This document shows, one piece after another, positions 24,794 through 33,132 of a stretch of DNA of 64,000 nucleotides. The number at the start of each line of letters is the position of its first letter. The first letter of the stretch is position 1. The notes under the pieces were generated by a model that was not told where the DNA came from, did no database searches, and saw nothing but the letters and a program-made list of their open reading frames with translations. Source of the stretch: Sediminibacterium soli (GTDB lineage: Bacteria > Bacteroidota > Bacteroidia > Chitinophagales > Chitinophagaceae); contig NZ_JAACJR010000006.1 of the NCBI RefSeq assembly GCF_009939225.1, positions 248,001-312,000 of the forward strand, in the 5' to 3' direction. The position numbers and the translations under genes were made by a program.

Positions 24794-25828
24794 CTATAGG
24801 TTTTGCTGTTTACGGGCCATGTACGCGTCCAGCGCTTTCTGATAGGCTTTGGCGTAGGTATTGTGTTCGTCGTAGTTACTGCTGAAATGATGGTAGCCGC
24901 TGAAATCGCTTTTGGCAACAAAATAGAGATAATCCGTTTTGGGTGCGTCGAGTATGATATCGATTGTTTTGGGCGACGGCGTGCAGATCGGTCCCGGCGG
25001 CAGTCCTTTATGCCGGTAGGTATTGTAAGGGGAGGGGTTCACCAGGTATTTTTCATAGATCCTTGTCAGCGCAAAATTGCGCATGGCGTATTTGATGGTG
25101 GGGCAGGCCTGCAGCGGCATACCCGTATGCAGGCGGTTTAGGTATACGCTGGCGATCTTGTATTTATCGCTTTCAAAATTGGTCTCTTCGTCCACGATCG
25201 ATGCAAGGATGTATACCTGCTCAGCGCTTAACCCCAGGGCTTTTGCCTTTTCCTGCCGGTTGTTTCTTTTCCAGAAAGCCTCTTTTGCATCGGAAAGCCT
25301 GCGGAGGATACGGCTTACAGAAGTGTTCCAGTAAAACTGGTAGGTATCGGGTATCATCAGCGTGAAAACAGAACCGGTATCCACGCCAAACGGTTTCAGC
25401 GAATCCTTCGAACCCAGGAACTTCATCACCGAAGCGGAATCGGGTCTGAAATTCTTGCCGATCAGTCGGGCCAGGTCCTCTTTCAGCCTGATCCGGTTGA
25501 TCACGAGTTTGTATTCGGCCAGTTTGCCGTTTTTGAGCATACGCGCAATGTTCAGGGCGTTCTCGCCTTTTTTTACCTCGTATTTGCCGGGTCTGATCTT
25601 ATCCCACACATGCATCCTGGAGGCCACCAGCGAAAAAGCCCAGGCACTGCCGATGATGCCGTTCTTTTTCAATACCGCCGTCACCGAAGCCCGATCGGTC
25701 TGTTCTTCCTCTATGATAAACGAATGGCTCTTTTCAGGAAAATCCGTTGCCGGTCCCAGCACTTTCCAGGTGATCAAGCCGGCAGCAAGTAAGAGTAGGA
25801 TCACGAGGATCGTGAGAAATCTGGCCAT
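24794..25828 (-). CDS. mltG: Endolytic transglycosylase MltG
   Basis: 344 residues. Cuts nascent peptidoglycan strands at the inner membrane and so limits their length. One N-terminal transmembrane helix (5-25) is followed by a LysM-like/YceG region and the catalytic YceG domain. The active glutamate lies in ASIVDEETNFESDKYKIA and the downstream VYLNRLHTGMPLQACPTIKYA is highly conserved. The C-terminal end PSPYNTYRHKGLPPGPICTP is also diagnostic. A terminator separates it from secG upstream. It is coupled to the yihY-like gene downstream. Confidence 0.94.
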   Translation of the reverse strand: MARFLTILVILLLLAAGLITWKVLGPATDFPEKSHSFIIEEEQTDRASVTAVLKKNGIIGSAWAFSLVASRMHVWDKIRPGKYEVKKGENALNIARMLKNGKLAEYKLVINRIRLKEDLARLIGKNFRPDSASVMKFLGSKDSLKPFGVDTGSVFTLMIPDTYQFYWNTSVSRILRRLSDAKEAFWKRNNRQEKAKALGLSAEQVYILASIVDEETNFESDKYKIASVYLNRLHTGMPLQACPTIKYAMRNFALTRIYEKYLVNPSPYNTYRHKGLPPGPICTPSPKTIDIILDAPKTDYLYFVAKSDFSGYHHFSSNYDEHNTYAKAYQKALDAYMARKQQNL

Positions 25829-25842
25829 ACATCAAATTAAAT

Positions 25843-25872
25843 AAAAAACCCTGCCTGAAATGACAGACAGGG
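25843..25872 (-). terminator. Terminator of secG
   Basis: On the minus strand a 9-bp stem CCCTGTCTG / CAGGCAGGG (one mismatch) with a 6-nt loop is followed by TTTTTTAT. It lies 22 bp after the secG stop, just before mltG. Confidence 0.85.
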
Positions 25873-25894
25873 TGTTAAATATCGGTGTATTGAT

Positions 25895-26251
25895 CTATTT
25901 CTTCAGTGTATCTGCGGGTTTTACAGGAACCGTATTCGCAGGTATGCTGCCCGGTGCAGGTGCAGGTGCAGGTGCGGTTTGGTTGGTAGGCACGTTCTGG
26001 AGAGGATTTACGGTGCTTTCGCTGCCGCCTTTCAGGAACAGGGTAGAGAACAGTGCCAGCAGGGCAATGATGCCGGAAAACAGCCAGGTGCCTTTTTCCA
26101 GCACATCGGTGGTTTGCTTTACGCCCATGAACTGGTTGCTGAGGCCGCCTACATTTCCTGAAAGTCCGCCACCCTTGGGGTTTTGCACCAGCACCACAAA
26201 ACCAAGCGCTACAGAAGCGATCACGATCAGGATCAGAAACAGAATGATCAT
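25895..26251 (-). CDS. secG: Protein-export membrane protein SecG
   Basis: 118 residues. Accessory subunit of the SecYEG translocon. The two helices are at about 3-22 and 55-75, with the conserved loop LVQNPKGGGLSGNVGG between them, followed by a long Pro/Ala-rich cytoplasmic tail (APAPAPAPG) that is common in Bacteroidota. ATG overlaps the stop of the upstream hypothetical gene by 4 nt. Confidence 0.93.
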   Translation of the reverse strand: MIILFLILIVIASVALGFVVLVQNPKGGGLSGNVGGLSNQFMGVKQTTDVLEKGTWLFSGIIALLALFSTLFLKGGSESTVNPLQNVPTNQTAPAPAPAPGSIPANTVPVKPADTLKK

Positions 26252-27123
26252 ATAATTCCTTTTAATTGTTCGATTCGAGCCGCAAAATAACTGGATTTTT
26301 CAGGATTTATGAAACTTAATTTGCCCAGCAGGTGGATAGCTTTTGCCACCTGTCCCTGTTTTACCAGCACTTCGGCCATGGCTTCGGTCAGCACTTCGCG
26401 CGAAACATTGGAGGTTTTGGCGATCTCCGCCACCGCGTCTTCCATTTCCGCCGTAGTGCCCAGGTCTGCGCCGGCCTGCCCGGTCTGCGGATTTTTCATT
26501 TCTTTCAGCCAGTCGGTGAACTTGCGGAGATGCGAGCTCAGCTTATCCTGCGGCAGCTTGTCCAGGTCGATCTTAATACCCTGCGAGGCAAAATAATCCA
26601 CCGTATGCAGGCGCTCGCCCTGTGTTTCGATATCCAGTTTGTCGTTGTTGTCCACCGGCTTTTTGAAATCAGCGAACTGCTCCGAAAGAATGTTCGACAG
26701 TTTTGTCTCGGCCAGGTTTTCCTGTTCTTCGAGCGCTTCTTCGGGTAAGGTATCCTCTTCTTCCGGGGCCGGTTCTTCGGGTTCGTCCTGTATGGACTGG
26801 TTGCGGTCTATATTGCGCATGGTTTCCCGGATCGATTCCAGGGTGGGGATCACCGCTTTTTCTGCTTTGTCTGCAACCACCGCAACACTCGACTGAAGCT
26901 GGTACTGCAGCCAGTAGGGATTGCTGAAGTACAGGGCCGTTTTTACCTGCTGCGCCGCTGCGGCGGAAGGGGAGCGCTGCCTGAGTTTGGACGCGAGAAA
27001 GAATTGTGCGGGGGCGAAATATGGGTACTGTTCCGCCAGTTGCTGCCAGTATTCAAGCGGTATGCCGGCTTCATCAGAATTGCCGGTTAAATGATGCAAC
27101 GCTTTTTCCCGGGTATTGTTCAT
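26248..27123 (-). CDS. Conserved hypothetical, secG operon
   Basis: 291 residues, cytoplasmic (no signal peptide or membrane helix). The N-terminus PLEYWQQLAEQYPYFAPAQFFLASKLRQ and the C-terminus AKAIHLLGKLSFINPEKSSYFAARIEQL read as helical, TPR-like repeats. The middle (about 125-165) is an acidic Glu/Pro-rich linker (EEPAPEEEDTLPEEALEEQE). I do not know a function. The position between lptE and secG, with a 4-nt overlap to secG, is an arrangement I would expect to be conserved in Bacteroidota, which argues for a role tied to export or outer-membrane assembly. Confidence 0.7.
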   Translation of the reverse strand: MNNTREKALHHLTGNSDEAGIPLEYWQQLAEQYPYFAPAQFFLASKLRQRSPSAAAAQQVKTALYFSNPYWLQYQLQSSVAVVADKAEKAVIPTLESIRETMRNIDRNQSIQDEPEEPAPEEEDTLPEEALEEQENLAETKLSNILSEQFADFKKPVDNNDKLDIETQGERLHTVDYFASQGIKIDLDKLPQDKLSSHLRKFTDWLKEMKNPQTGQAGADLGTTAEMEDAVAEIAKTSNVSREVLTEAMAEVLVKQGQVAKAIHLLGKLSFINPEKSSYFAARIEQLKGII

Positions 27124-27143
27124 CGGTTAAAAATAGGGATTGC

Positions 27144-27668
27144 TTACCACTCAGAGAAAATCTGGTTGAAAATTTCATCGGTCATCGTACGCACAATTTC
27201 ATCCATCAGCGAAGCTTCGGCCTGCTGCAGCGATTGCGTGGCGGGGTAATCAAAACTCCGGCTTACCGAAAAATCTTTCGGCTCTTTTGTGGGATCGTAG
27301 TTGTACTTCACATTCATCCGTATGCTCACCGTTAACCGGTTTACCGTAGCCTGTGTTGAGCTGATGCCCACGGTTTGAGTGGCATCGTAATTCGTAACAG
27401 TGCCGCTGATCACCAGTCCCGCCGTTTCATCATTGGTACGTGCCAGTTTGGTGCCGCTGATCACTTTCTGTTGCAAACGTTCATAGAGTTTGGGTGCAAA
27501 CTGGGGGCTTACATAAGTGGCCCTGTTCTCCAGAAACTTCACGTTTGCGGTTTTGACTTTTGCAAAGTCCATTCCGCCCGTATCCCTGAACCGGTAAATA
27601 CCGCATGACCCCAGTGCCAGCAGCAGCACCGCAGCAATAAATATTCGTATCGTCCCCATTCTTTTCAC
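27144..27668 (-). CDS. LptE-like LPS-assembly lipoprotein
   Basis: 174 residues. Lipoprotein signal with lipobox LLALGSC (Cys at about 22). The mature domain carries the LptE fold features IYRF, NVKFLENRATYVSPQFAPKLYERL and a C-terminal amphipathic helix, as in the Bacteroidota family that plugs the outer-membrane LptD barrel during lipopolysaccharide delivery. A second ATG at residue 4 (MGTIRIF) could be the true start. Sits between the sigma-54 activator and the TPR-like protein in the miaB-secG cluster. Confidence 0.87.
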   Translation of the reverse strand: MKRMGTIRIFIAAVLLLALGSCGIYRFRDTGGMDFAKVKTANVKFLENRATYVSPQFAPKLYERLQQKVISGTKLARTNDETAGLVISGTVTNYDATQTVGISSTQATVNRLTVSIRMNVKYNYDPTKEPKDFSVSRSFDYPATQSLQQAEASLMDEIVRTMTDEIFNQIFSEW

Positions 27669-27741
27669 AACTGTTTTTTACTAATGATGTTTGTTTCAGA
27701 AAGCGCCGTCTCCGTCTGGTGTGCTTCCCGGTTTGCCGTTC

Positions 27742-29019
27742 TCATTCCTCTATATCGTATTCCTTCAGCTTCCGGTACAGGGTGCGTTCGCTGATGCCAA
27801 GATCCAGCGAGGCGTCCCGTCTTTTGCCCTTGTGTTTTTTCAGCGCTTTAACGATCAGTTCTTTTTCCTTGTCCATGATATTGAGCGATTCTTCCACTTC
27901 TTCGTGGTGGTGGATATCGTCGTTATGCAGCAGCATCGGCTGCGAGCCTCCTGTTGCCGGCAGAAAAGACGGCTGGCTGTTTACCGCAGGTGCTATCGCC
28001 GGTGCGCTGATCACAGGCTGGATATCGCCGTTGGTATGGAAATCGTTCATGAGCGACTCACGCGTATAGCTGGCGGCATTGCTCATATGCGAAGGGTTCT
28101 GCAGTATGTCGAGGAACATTTTTTTCAGCTCCGTTACATCTTTCTTCATATCGAAGAACAGTTTGTACAGTATTTCGCGCTCGCTGGCGAATTCGCTGCC
28201 ACCGCCCTGTGCGGACAGGATCATCTGCCGATTATCGATCTTTTCGGGCAGGAACCTGCGCATATCCTGGGCAGAGACCAGGGGGCTGGGAGCAAGCACC
28301 GATATCTGTTCTGCAATATTCTTCAGTTCACGCACATTACCAGGCCAGGGGTGGTTAATTAACAGATTCCTGGCTTCATCGTCCAGCTGCACCGCTGTGG
28401 TATTGTACCGCTCCGAAAAATCCACCACGAATTTGCGGAACAGGAGCGAGATATCCTCTTTCCGGTCGCGCAGCGAAGGCACCCGGATGGGCACCGTGCT
28501 CAGGCGGTAATACAGGTCTTCCCTGAATTTTCCTTTCTGCGTAAACTCCAGCAGTTCGCGGTTGGTGGCGGCGATCACGCGCACATCTGTCTTCTGCACT
28601 TTGGAAGAACCTACGCGGATGAACTCACCCGTTTCCAGCACGCGCAGCAGCCTTGCCTGTGTACCCAGCGGCATTTCTCCGATCTCGTCGAGGAAAATGG
28701 TGCCGCCGTTCACGGTTTCAAAATAACCCTTGCGACTGTCTACCGCCCCGGTAAACGCGCCTTTCTCATGACCGAACAATTCGGAATCGATGGTGCCTTC
28801 GGGGATGGCGCCGCAGTTAACGGCAATAAATGGGTTGTGCTTGCGCGATGACAGCGCGTGTATGATCTGTGAAAACGCTTCCTTGCCCACGCCGCTCTCA
28901 CCAACGATCAGTACGGTAAGATCGGTGGCCGCCACCTGCACGGCTGTATTCAGCGCGTGGTTCAGTCCCGGCGAATTACCAATGATACCAAAGCGGTTTT
29001 TTATACTTTGTAAATCCAT
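27742..29019 (-). CDS. Sigma-54-dependent transcriptional activator, no receiver domain
   Basis: 425 residues from the ATG at 29019 (MDLQSIKNRFGI). The open frame goes on to 29133, but that part overlaps miaB. The AAA+ domain is at about 10-245, with Walker A GESGVGKE, the sigma-54-contacting loop GAFTGA, Walker B GGTIFLDEIGEM and arginine finger FREDLYYRL. The linker is Pro/Ala/Ser-rich and a Fis-type helix-turn-helix (DASLDLGISERTLYRKLKEY) ends the protein. No receiver, PAS or GAF input domain is present, so its activity must be set by a partner protein or by level. It is tied to the miaB-lptE-secG cluster, which it may control. Confidence 0.9.
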   Translation of the reverse strand: MDLQSIKNRFGIIGNSPGLNHALNTAVQVAATDLTVLIVGESGVGKEAFSQIIHALSSRKHNPFIAVNCGAIPEGTIDSELFGHEKGAFTGAVDSRKGYFETVNGGTIFLDEIGEMPLGTQARLLRVLETGEFIRVGSSKVQKTDVRVIAATNRELLEFTQKGKFREDLYYRLSTVPIRVPSLRDRKEDISLLFRKFVVDFSERYNTTAVQLDDEARNLLINHPWPGNVRELKNIAEQISVLAPSPLVSAQDMRRFLPEKIDNRQMILSAQGGGSEFASEREILYKLFFDMKKDVTELKKMFLDILQNPSHMSNAASYTRESLMNDFHTNGDIQPVISAPAIAPAVNSQPSFLPATGGSQPMLLHNDDIHHHEEVEESLNIMDKEKELIVKALKKHKGKRRDASLDLGISERTLYRKLKEYDIEE

Positions 29020-29081
29020 TGCTGTTGATAAGGCACCCCCGGCATACGCCCAGGGGTTGCGGTTTTTTGAATGTTGTATAT

Positions 29082-30518
29082 CTATATCCGGCTCTCTTCC
29101 ACCACCTGGCCCAATAAAGTGGCCTTGGTACACCCGGTAACTTTTACACTGGCATACTGGCCCCTGGTATACCCATGTCCCGCTTTGGGAAATACGATGG
29201 CTTTGTTCTGGCTGTTACGGCCCACCCAGTCATGCGCGCTCTTTTTACTGTCGCCTTCTATCAGCACCCTGAATGTTTTGCCAAGGTCTTTCTGGTTGCT
29301 CTCTTTCGACAGTCTTCCCTGCAGGTCAACGATCTCCTGCAGGCGGCGTTTTTTGGTTGCTTCGGGTATATCGTCTTCGTAACGTTTTGCCGCCAGCGTG
29401 CCGGGTCTCTCGCTGTAGAAATACATATAGCTGAAATCGTATTTCGCAAATTCCATCATGCTGAGCGTTTCCCGGTGGTCTTCTTCTGTTTCGGTGCAGA
29501 ACCCCGCGATCATATCGGAAGTGATGCTGCAGTCCGGCATGATCTCCCTGATACGGTTCAGTTTAGCCATGTACCATTCACGGGTATAGGTTCTGTTCAT
29601 CAGCTGCAGCACACGGGTGCTGCCGCTCTGTACGGGTAAATGAATGCATTTGCAGATATTCTCGTGTCTCGCCATGGTATGCAGCACTTCGTCGGTGATG
29701 TCTTTCGGATGCGAGGTGCTGAAACGGATACGCAGATCGGGACTTACCAGCGCGGCTTTTCCGAGCAGGTCGGCAAAAGTAACCGCCTGGTCGCCCTGTT
29801 CGTCTACCCAGTAATAACTGTCCACATTCTGCCCCAGCAGGGTCACTTCGCGGTAACCGCGCTGGTACAGGTCTCTGATCTCGGATAAAACAGAATGTGC
29901 ATCGCGACTTCTTTCCCTGCCGCGGGTGAAAGGAACCACGCAGAAGCTGCACATATTGTTACAGCCGCGCATAATGGACACAAAACTGGTGATACCGCCC
30001 GAATCGAGCCGTACAGGGGCGATATCCGCATAGGTTTCTTCCCGGCTCAGCAATACGTTAACCCCTTTCTGACCTGTTTCGGCTTCTTTTACCAGTCCGG
30101 GCAGACTGCGGTAGGCATCCGGGCCGATCACGAGGTCCACCAGTTTTTCTTCTTCGAGCAGCCTGGCTTTCAGTCTTTCCGCCATACAGCCAAGTACGCC
30201 TATCAGCATGGAAGGATTCTGTTCCTTGTTTCTTCTGAACTCTTTCAGCCGTTTGCGCACCGTATCCTCCGCTTTTTCGCGGATAGAACAGGTATTGATC
30301 AGCACCAGGTCGGCCTCTTCGTAATTGCGGGTGGCGCCAAAACCTTCCTGTCCCAATATAGAAGCCACCACTTCACTGTCCGCGAAATTCATCGCGCAGC
30401 CATAACTCTCTATGTAAAAGCGTTTCCTGAAAGAACCGTTGAACAGGTCTGCAGGCAAAAATGCCTCACCCTGTCTGTTTTCATCATGCACTTTACCGGG
30501 TATCTCCAACAGGCCCAT
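29082..30518 (-). CDS. miaB: tRNA-2-methylthio-N6-dimethylallyladenosine synthase MiaB
   Basis: 478 residues. Radical SAM methylthiotransferase that finishes ms2i6A37 in tRNA. The N-terminal cluster cysteines lie in [19 protein letters not shown] and LGCMAERL. The radical SAM motif is [17 protein letters not shown], and a TRAM domain ends the protein (about 400-478). Starts at 30518 downstream of two possible -7 boxes. First gene of the miaB - sigma-54 activator - lptE - hypothetical - secG series. Confidence 0.95.
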   Translation of the reverse strand: MGLLEIPGKVHDENRQGEAFLPADLFNGSFRKRFYIESYGCAMNFADSEVVASILGQEGFGATRNYEEADLVLINTCSIREKAEDTVRKRLKEFRRNKEQNPSMLIGVLGCMAERLKARLLEEEKLVDLVIGPDAYRSLPGLVKEAETGQKGVNVLLSREETYADIAPVRLDSGGITSFVSIMRGCNNMCSFCVVPFTRGRERSRDAHSVLSEIRDLYQRGYREVTLLGQNVDSYYWVDEQGDQAVTFADLLGKAALVSPDLRIRFSTSHPKDITDEVLHTMARHENICKCIHLPVQSGSTRVLQLMNRTYTREWYMAKLNRIREIMPDCSITSDMIAGFCTETEEDHRETLSMMEFAKYDFSYMYFYSERPGTLAAKRYEDDIPEATKKRRLQEIVDLQGRLSKESNQKDLGKTFRVLIEGDSKKSAHDWVGRNSQNKAIVFPKAGHGYTRGQYASVKVTGCTKATLLGQVVEESRI

Positions 30519-30539
30519 GTATTGTTAAAGTTTAGTCAG

Positions 30540-30555
30540 CAAAAGTACAAAAATA
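30540..30555 (-). promoter_or_regulatory. Twin -7 boxes for miaB
   Basis: On the minus strand TATTTTTG (30548-30555) and TACTTTTG (30540-30547) are adjacent, the second 21 nt before the miaB start. Either could act as the -7 box. No clear -33 element. Confidence 0.5.
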
Positions 30556-30574
30556 TGCCAGATTGGCAGCATCG

Positions 30575-30606
30575 TTTGGGTTAAATGGGCATTACGATTA
30601 GATTTG
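30575..30606 (+). promoter_or_regulatory. Promoter for the DUF3078 gene
   Basis: TTTG (30575-30578) and TAGATTTG (30599-30606) with a 20-bp spacer, 25 nt before the ATG at 30632. Confidence 0.65.
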
Positions 30607-30631
30607 CGGAAACCCCCGAAACCTGAACTGA

Positions 30632-31606
30632 ATGAAGCAATTGGCGTTGTGTATCCTGCTGGCTTTTGGTATGAATGTCGCAACATCGCAGGAGCTTATT
30701 TTAGGAAAACTGAGAAACGAAACTTCCCGTACGATCAGGAAGGAGGCCGATACCTCCCGTTGGAACTGGAAAAAAGGCGGCCTGATGAGTTTTAACCTGT
30801 CGCAGGGCTCGCTGAGCAACTGGGCTGCCGGCGGCGATAATTTTTCGCTCGCGGTGAACGGTTATTTCAATTATTTCTTCTTTTTCAAACAGAAGCGGCA
30901 GTACTGGGACAATAACCTGGACATGAACCTGGGTTTTATCCAGACCACGAGCCAGGGTGGAAGAAAGAACGACGACAGGGTGGATTTCCTGAGTAAATAC
31001 GGGTATAAGATCGACTCGCTTGGTAAATGGTATATCTCCACGCTGTTCAACTTCCGTTCGCAGCTGTTTGACGGGTATACGTACAGCGGGGGTGTGGGCG
31101 AATTGTCTTCCTCCTTTCTTTCGCCGGCCTACATGATCCTTTCTGCGGGTTTTGATTACAAGCCGAACGAGCGGTTATCGGTGTTCCTTTCGCCGCTCAC
31201 ATCCCGTTCCACCTTCGTAACCAAAAAACTGCTGGCCAACAAAGGCGCTTACGGTATACCGCCGGGAAGTTATATGCTTAACCAGATCGGCGCTTTTGCC
31301 ACCATCAACTACAACAATGCCACGGTGGCCAAGAATATCGGCTATAAGGGAAGGCTCGACCTGTTCTCCGATTACGGAAACCACCCGCAGAATGTAGACA
31401 TATTCATGACCAATCTTGTTTCTTTCAAGATCAATAAATATTTATCGGCCACCTACAGCCTTGACCTGATCTACGACGACGATATCCGTCTGTTCGGCCC
31501 GGTGAAACAGTCCCCCGGTCTCCAGCTAAAAAGCCTGATCGGTATCGGCTTCCTCAAACAGATCGCCGTAAGAAGATACCAGTATGCGCCGAAGATCATT
31601 GTGTAG
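30632..31606 (+). CDS. DUF3078 protein, probably an outer-membrane beta-barrel
   Basis: 324 residues with signal peptide 1-19 (LALCILLAFGMNVATSQ). The DUF3078 start is WNWKKGGLMSFNLSQGSLSNWAAGGDNFSLA. The rest alternates polar and aromatic residues (NYFFFFKQKRQYWDNNLDMNLGF; FNFRSQLFDGYTY), as in beta-strands of outer-membrane barrels, and ends YAPKIIV. Function unknown. Divergent from miaB, with its own promoter. Convergent with purK across a word repeat. Confidence 0.85.
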   Translation: MKQLALCILLAFGMNVATSQELILGKLRNETSRTIRKEADTSRWNWKKGGLMSFNLSQGSLSNWAAGGDNFSLAVNGYFNYFFFFKQKRQYWDNNLDMNLGFIQTTSQGGRKNDDRVDFLSKYGYKIDSLGKWYISTLFNFRSQLFDGYTYSGGVGELSSSFLSPAYMILSAGFDYKPNERLSVFLSPLTSRSTFVTKKLLANKGAYGIPPGSYMLNQIGAFATINYNNATVAKNIGYKGRLDLFSDYGNHPQNVDIFMTNLVSFKINKYLSATYSLDLIYDDDIRLFGPVKQSPGLQLKSLIGIGFLKQIAVRRYQYAPKIIV

Positions 31607-31619
31607 ATTGCCGATTTTA

Positions 31620-31721
31620 GGATTGCCGATTGCCGATTGGGAATTTGATTGAATATTTTTACTGCTTTGCTAACTACAGTTTTTTTAATCCCTCCGATAG
31701 GCAATTGGCAATCGGCAATCC
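31620..31721. repeat. GATTGCC word-built inverted repeat between convergent genes
   Basis: Left arm 31620-31639 (core GATTGCCGATTGCC) pairs with 31702-31721 over 20 bp with one mismatch, with a 62-nt loop. An extra GATTGCC copy lies at 31607-31613. It fills the gap between the DUF3078 gene (plus) and purK (minus). Confidence 0.85.
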
Positions 31722-31729
31722 CCAAATCT

Positions 31730-32851
31730 TTATTCCGCTGTTATCCGCAGCAGGTTCCTGATGCGGTGGGCTTTGTAGGTGAGGTCTGCGTAGTCTTTGT
31801 GCAGGATGGTTACATGTCCCATTTTACGGCCGGGCTTGGTGATCTTTTTGCCGTAGAGATGAACGAATACATTGTCCATTTTCAGCACTTCTTCCAGCCC
31901 CTCGTATCTGGCCGGGCCTGAATGACCGTCTGCGCCAACAAGGTTTACGATGGCGGAGGGGAGAATGGGATCGGGATTGCCAGGCGGGTAGCCGAGCATA
32001 ATACGCCAGAGCATATCGAACTGGCTTGAATAGTTGGCCTCAATGGTATGGTGGCCGCTGTTGTGCACCCGCGGTGCCGTTTCGTTTACCCATACTTCAT
32101 CGTCTTTGTCAACAAACAGCTCCACCGCAAACAGTCCCGGGCTTTTCAGTTCTTTCACCAGCCTGATGGCAATGGCTTCGATCTTCCACAATACGGTTTC
32201 CGGAAGCAGGGCCGGACTTACCTGGTGGTCGAGTAAATTTAATACGGGATCAACGACCATTTCCACCGGGGGAAAAAGAACGGGTTCTCCTTCGTTGTTC
32301 ATGGCAACGATGATGGCGATCTCTTTCCGGATGTTCACTTTTTTTTCAAGCACGGATGGCGCATCGAATGCTTTGCCGAGATCGCCTTTTTCGTTCAACA
32401 CCTGCACGCCTTTGCCATCGTATCCGCCCTGTCCGATTTTATGAACCGCGGGCAGGAAAGCCAGGTGCTGCATAAGCTCCGCCGCTTTATGGGTAACCAC
32501 AAAATCGGGTGAAGGAATGCTGTGGGCTTTGTAAAATTCTTTCTGTGTGATCTTGTTCTTGATGATACGGATGGCGGCAGGCCTGGGGTATACTTTTACG
32601 CCTTCGCTCTCGAGTTTTTCAAGCGCGTCCACGTTAACCGCTTCTATTTCGATGGTAATGGCGTCGAGGTTTTTGCCAAATGCATATACCGTATCAAAAT
32701 CGGTGATATCGCCCTTTATAAAATGATGGCATAAATGGGCAGAGGGACATTCGCTGTCGTTTTCCAGCACCCAGGTTTCCACCACGTAGTTGGCTGCTGA
32801 CTGCAACAGCATGCGGCCGAGCTGGCCTCCCCCGAGAATACCTATTTTCAT
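31730..32851 (-). CDS. purK: 5-(carboxyamino)imidazole ribonucleotide synthase PurK
   Basis: 373 residues. ATP-grasp enzyme that carboxylates AIR in purine synthesis. N-terminal GGGQLGRM (residues 7-14), ATP-grasp loop IGQGGYDGKGVQVL and the metal-binding C-terminal part WVNETAPRVHNSGHHTIEA are all PurK hallmarks. The family length is about 350-390. purE is not adjacent. The C-terminal region contains the highly conserved GKKITKPGRKMGHVT. Single gene, ending at the word repeat. Confidence 0.95.
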   Translation of the reverse strand: MKIGILGGGQLGRMLLQSAANYVVETWVLENDSECPSAHLCHHFIKGDITDFDTVYAFGKNLDAITIEIEAVNVDALEKLESEGVKVYPRPAAIRIIKNKITQKEFYKAHSIPSPDFVVTHKAAELMQHLAFLPAVHKIGQGGYDGKGVQVLNEKGDLGKAFDAPSVLEKKVNIRKEIAIIVAMNNEGEPVLFPPVEMVVDPVLNLLDHQVSPALLPETVLWKIEAIAIRLVKELKSPGLFAVELFVDKDDEVWVNETAPRVHNSGHHTIEANYSSQFDMLWRIMLGYPPGNPDPILPSAIVNLVGADGHSGPARYEGLEEVLKMDNVFVHLYGKKITKPGRKMGHVTILHKDYADLTYKAHRIRNLLRITAE

Positions 32852-32887
32852 AAGCGCGAAGATATGCGAAAGCCGTTTGCCCGCGGC

Positions 32888-32918
32888 TTTGGGCTTTCGG
32901 TGTTTTAGACTAATTTTG
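32888..32918 (+). promoter_or_regulatory. Promoter of the hppD leader
   Basis: TTTG (32888-32891) and TAATTTTG (32911-32918), 19-bp spacer. The nearest ATG (32922) opens a 31-residue frame (32922-33017), not the HPPD start at 33133. The leader is about 210 nt. Confidence 0.6.
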
Positions 32919-33090
32919 ACTATGCTTCCCGATTATCCCCATAAGGTTTTCAACGACAAGCGTATCTGCTATTGTCTGCTTATGGAAACACTGGCCATGC
33001 GAACGTTGTTAGCATAGATGCCGTAGCTGAAAGCAAATCGCTTTCGGTCAGGACCAATTCCTCTTTCCAAGCCCTTTTTTAAAATAACAT

Positions 33091-33113
33091 CACCGGCAAT
33101 CACCCCGCCGGTG
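33091..33113 (+). other. Hairpin in the hppD leader
   Basis: Perfect 7-bp stem CACCGGC / GCCGGTG with a 9-nt loop, 19 nt before the start codon of HPPD. A run of six T (33075-33080) precedes it. It could form part of a leader structure or a ribosome-access switch. Confidence 0.4.
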
Positions 33114-33132
33114 CACCGCAATTAGTATACCG

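Noticed and set aside
29020-29133. N-terminal extension of the sigma-54 activator
   Set aside because: It would overlap the end of miaB and adds unlike residues. ATG 29019 begins the conserved AAA+ part.
32922-33017. 31-codon frame after the hppD promoter as a gene
   Set aside because: It has no signal, no motif and ends early. It is listed only as part of a leader finding, not as a CDS.
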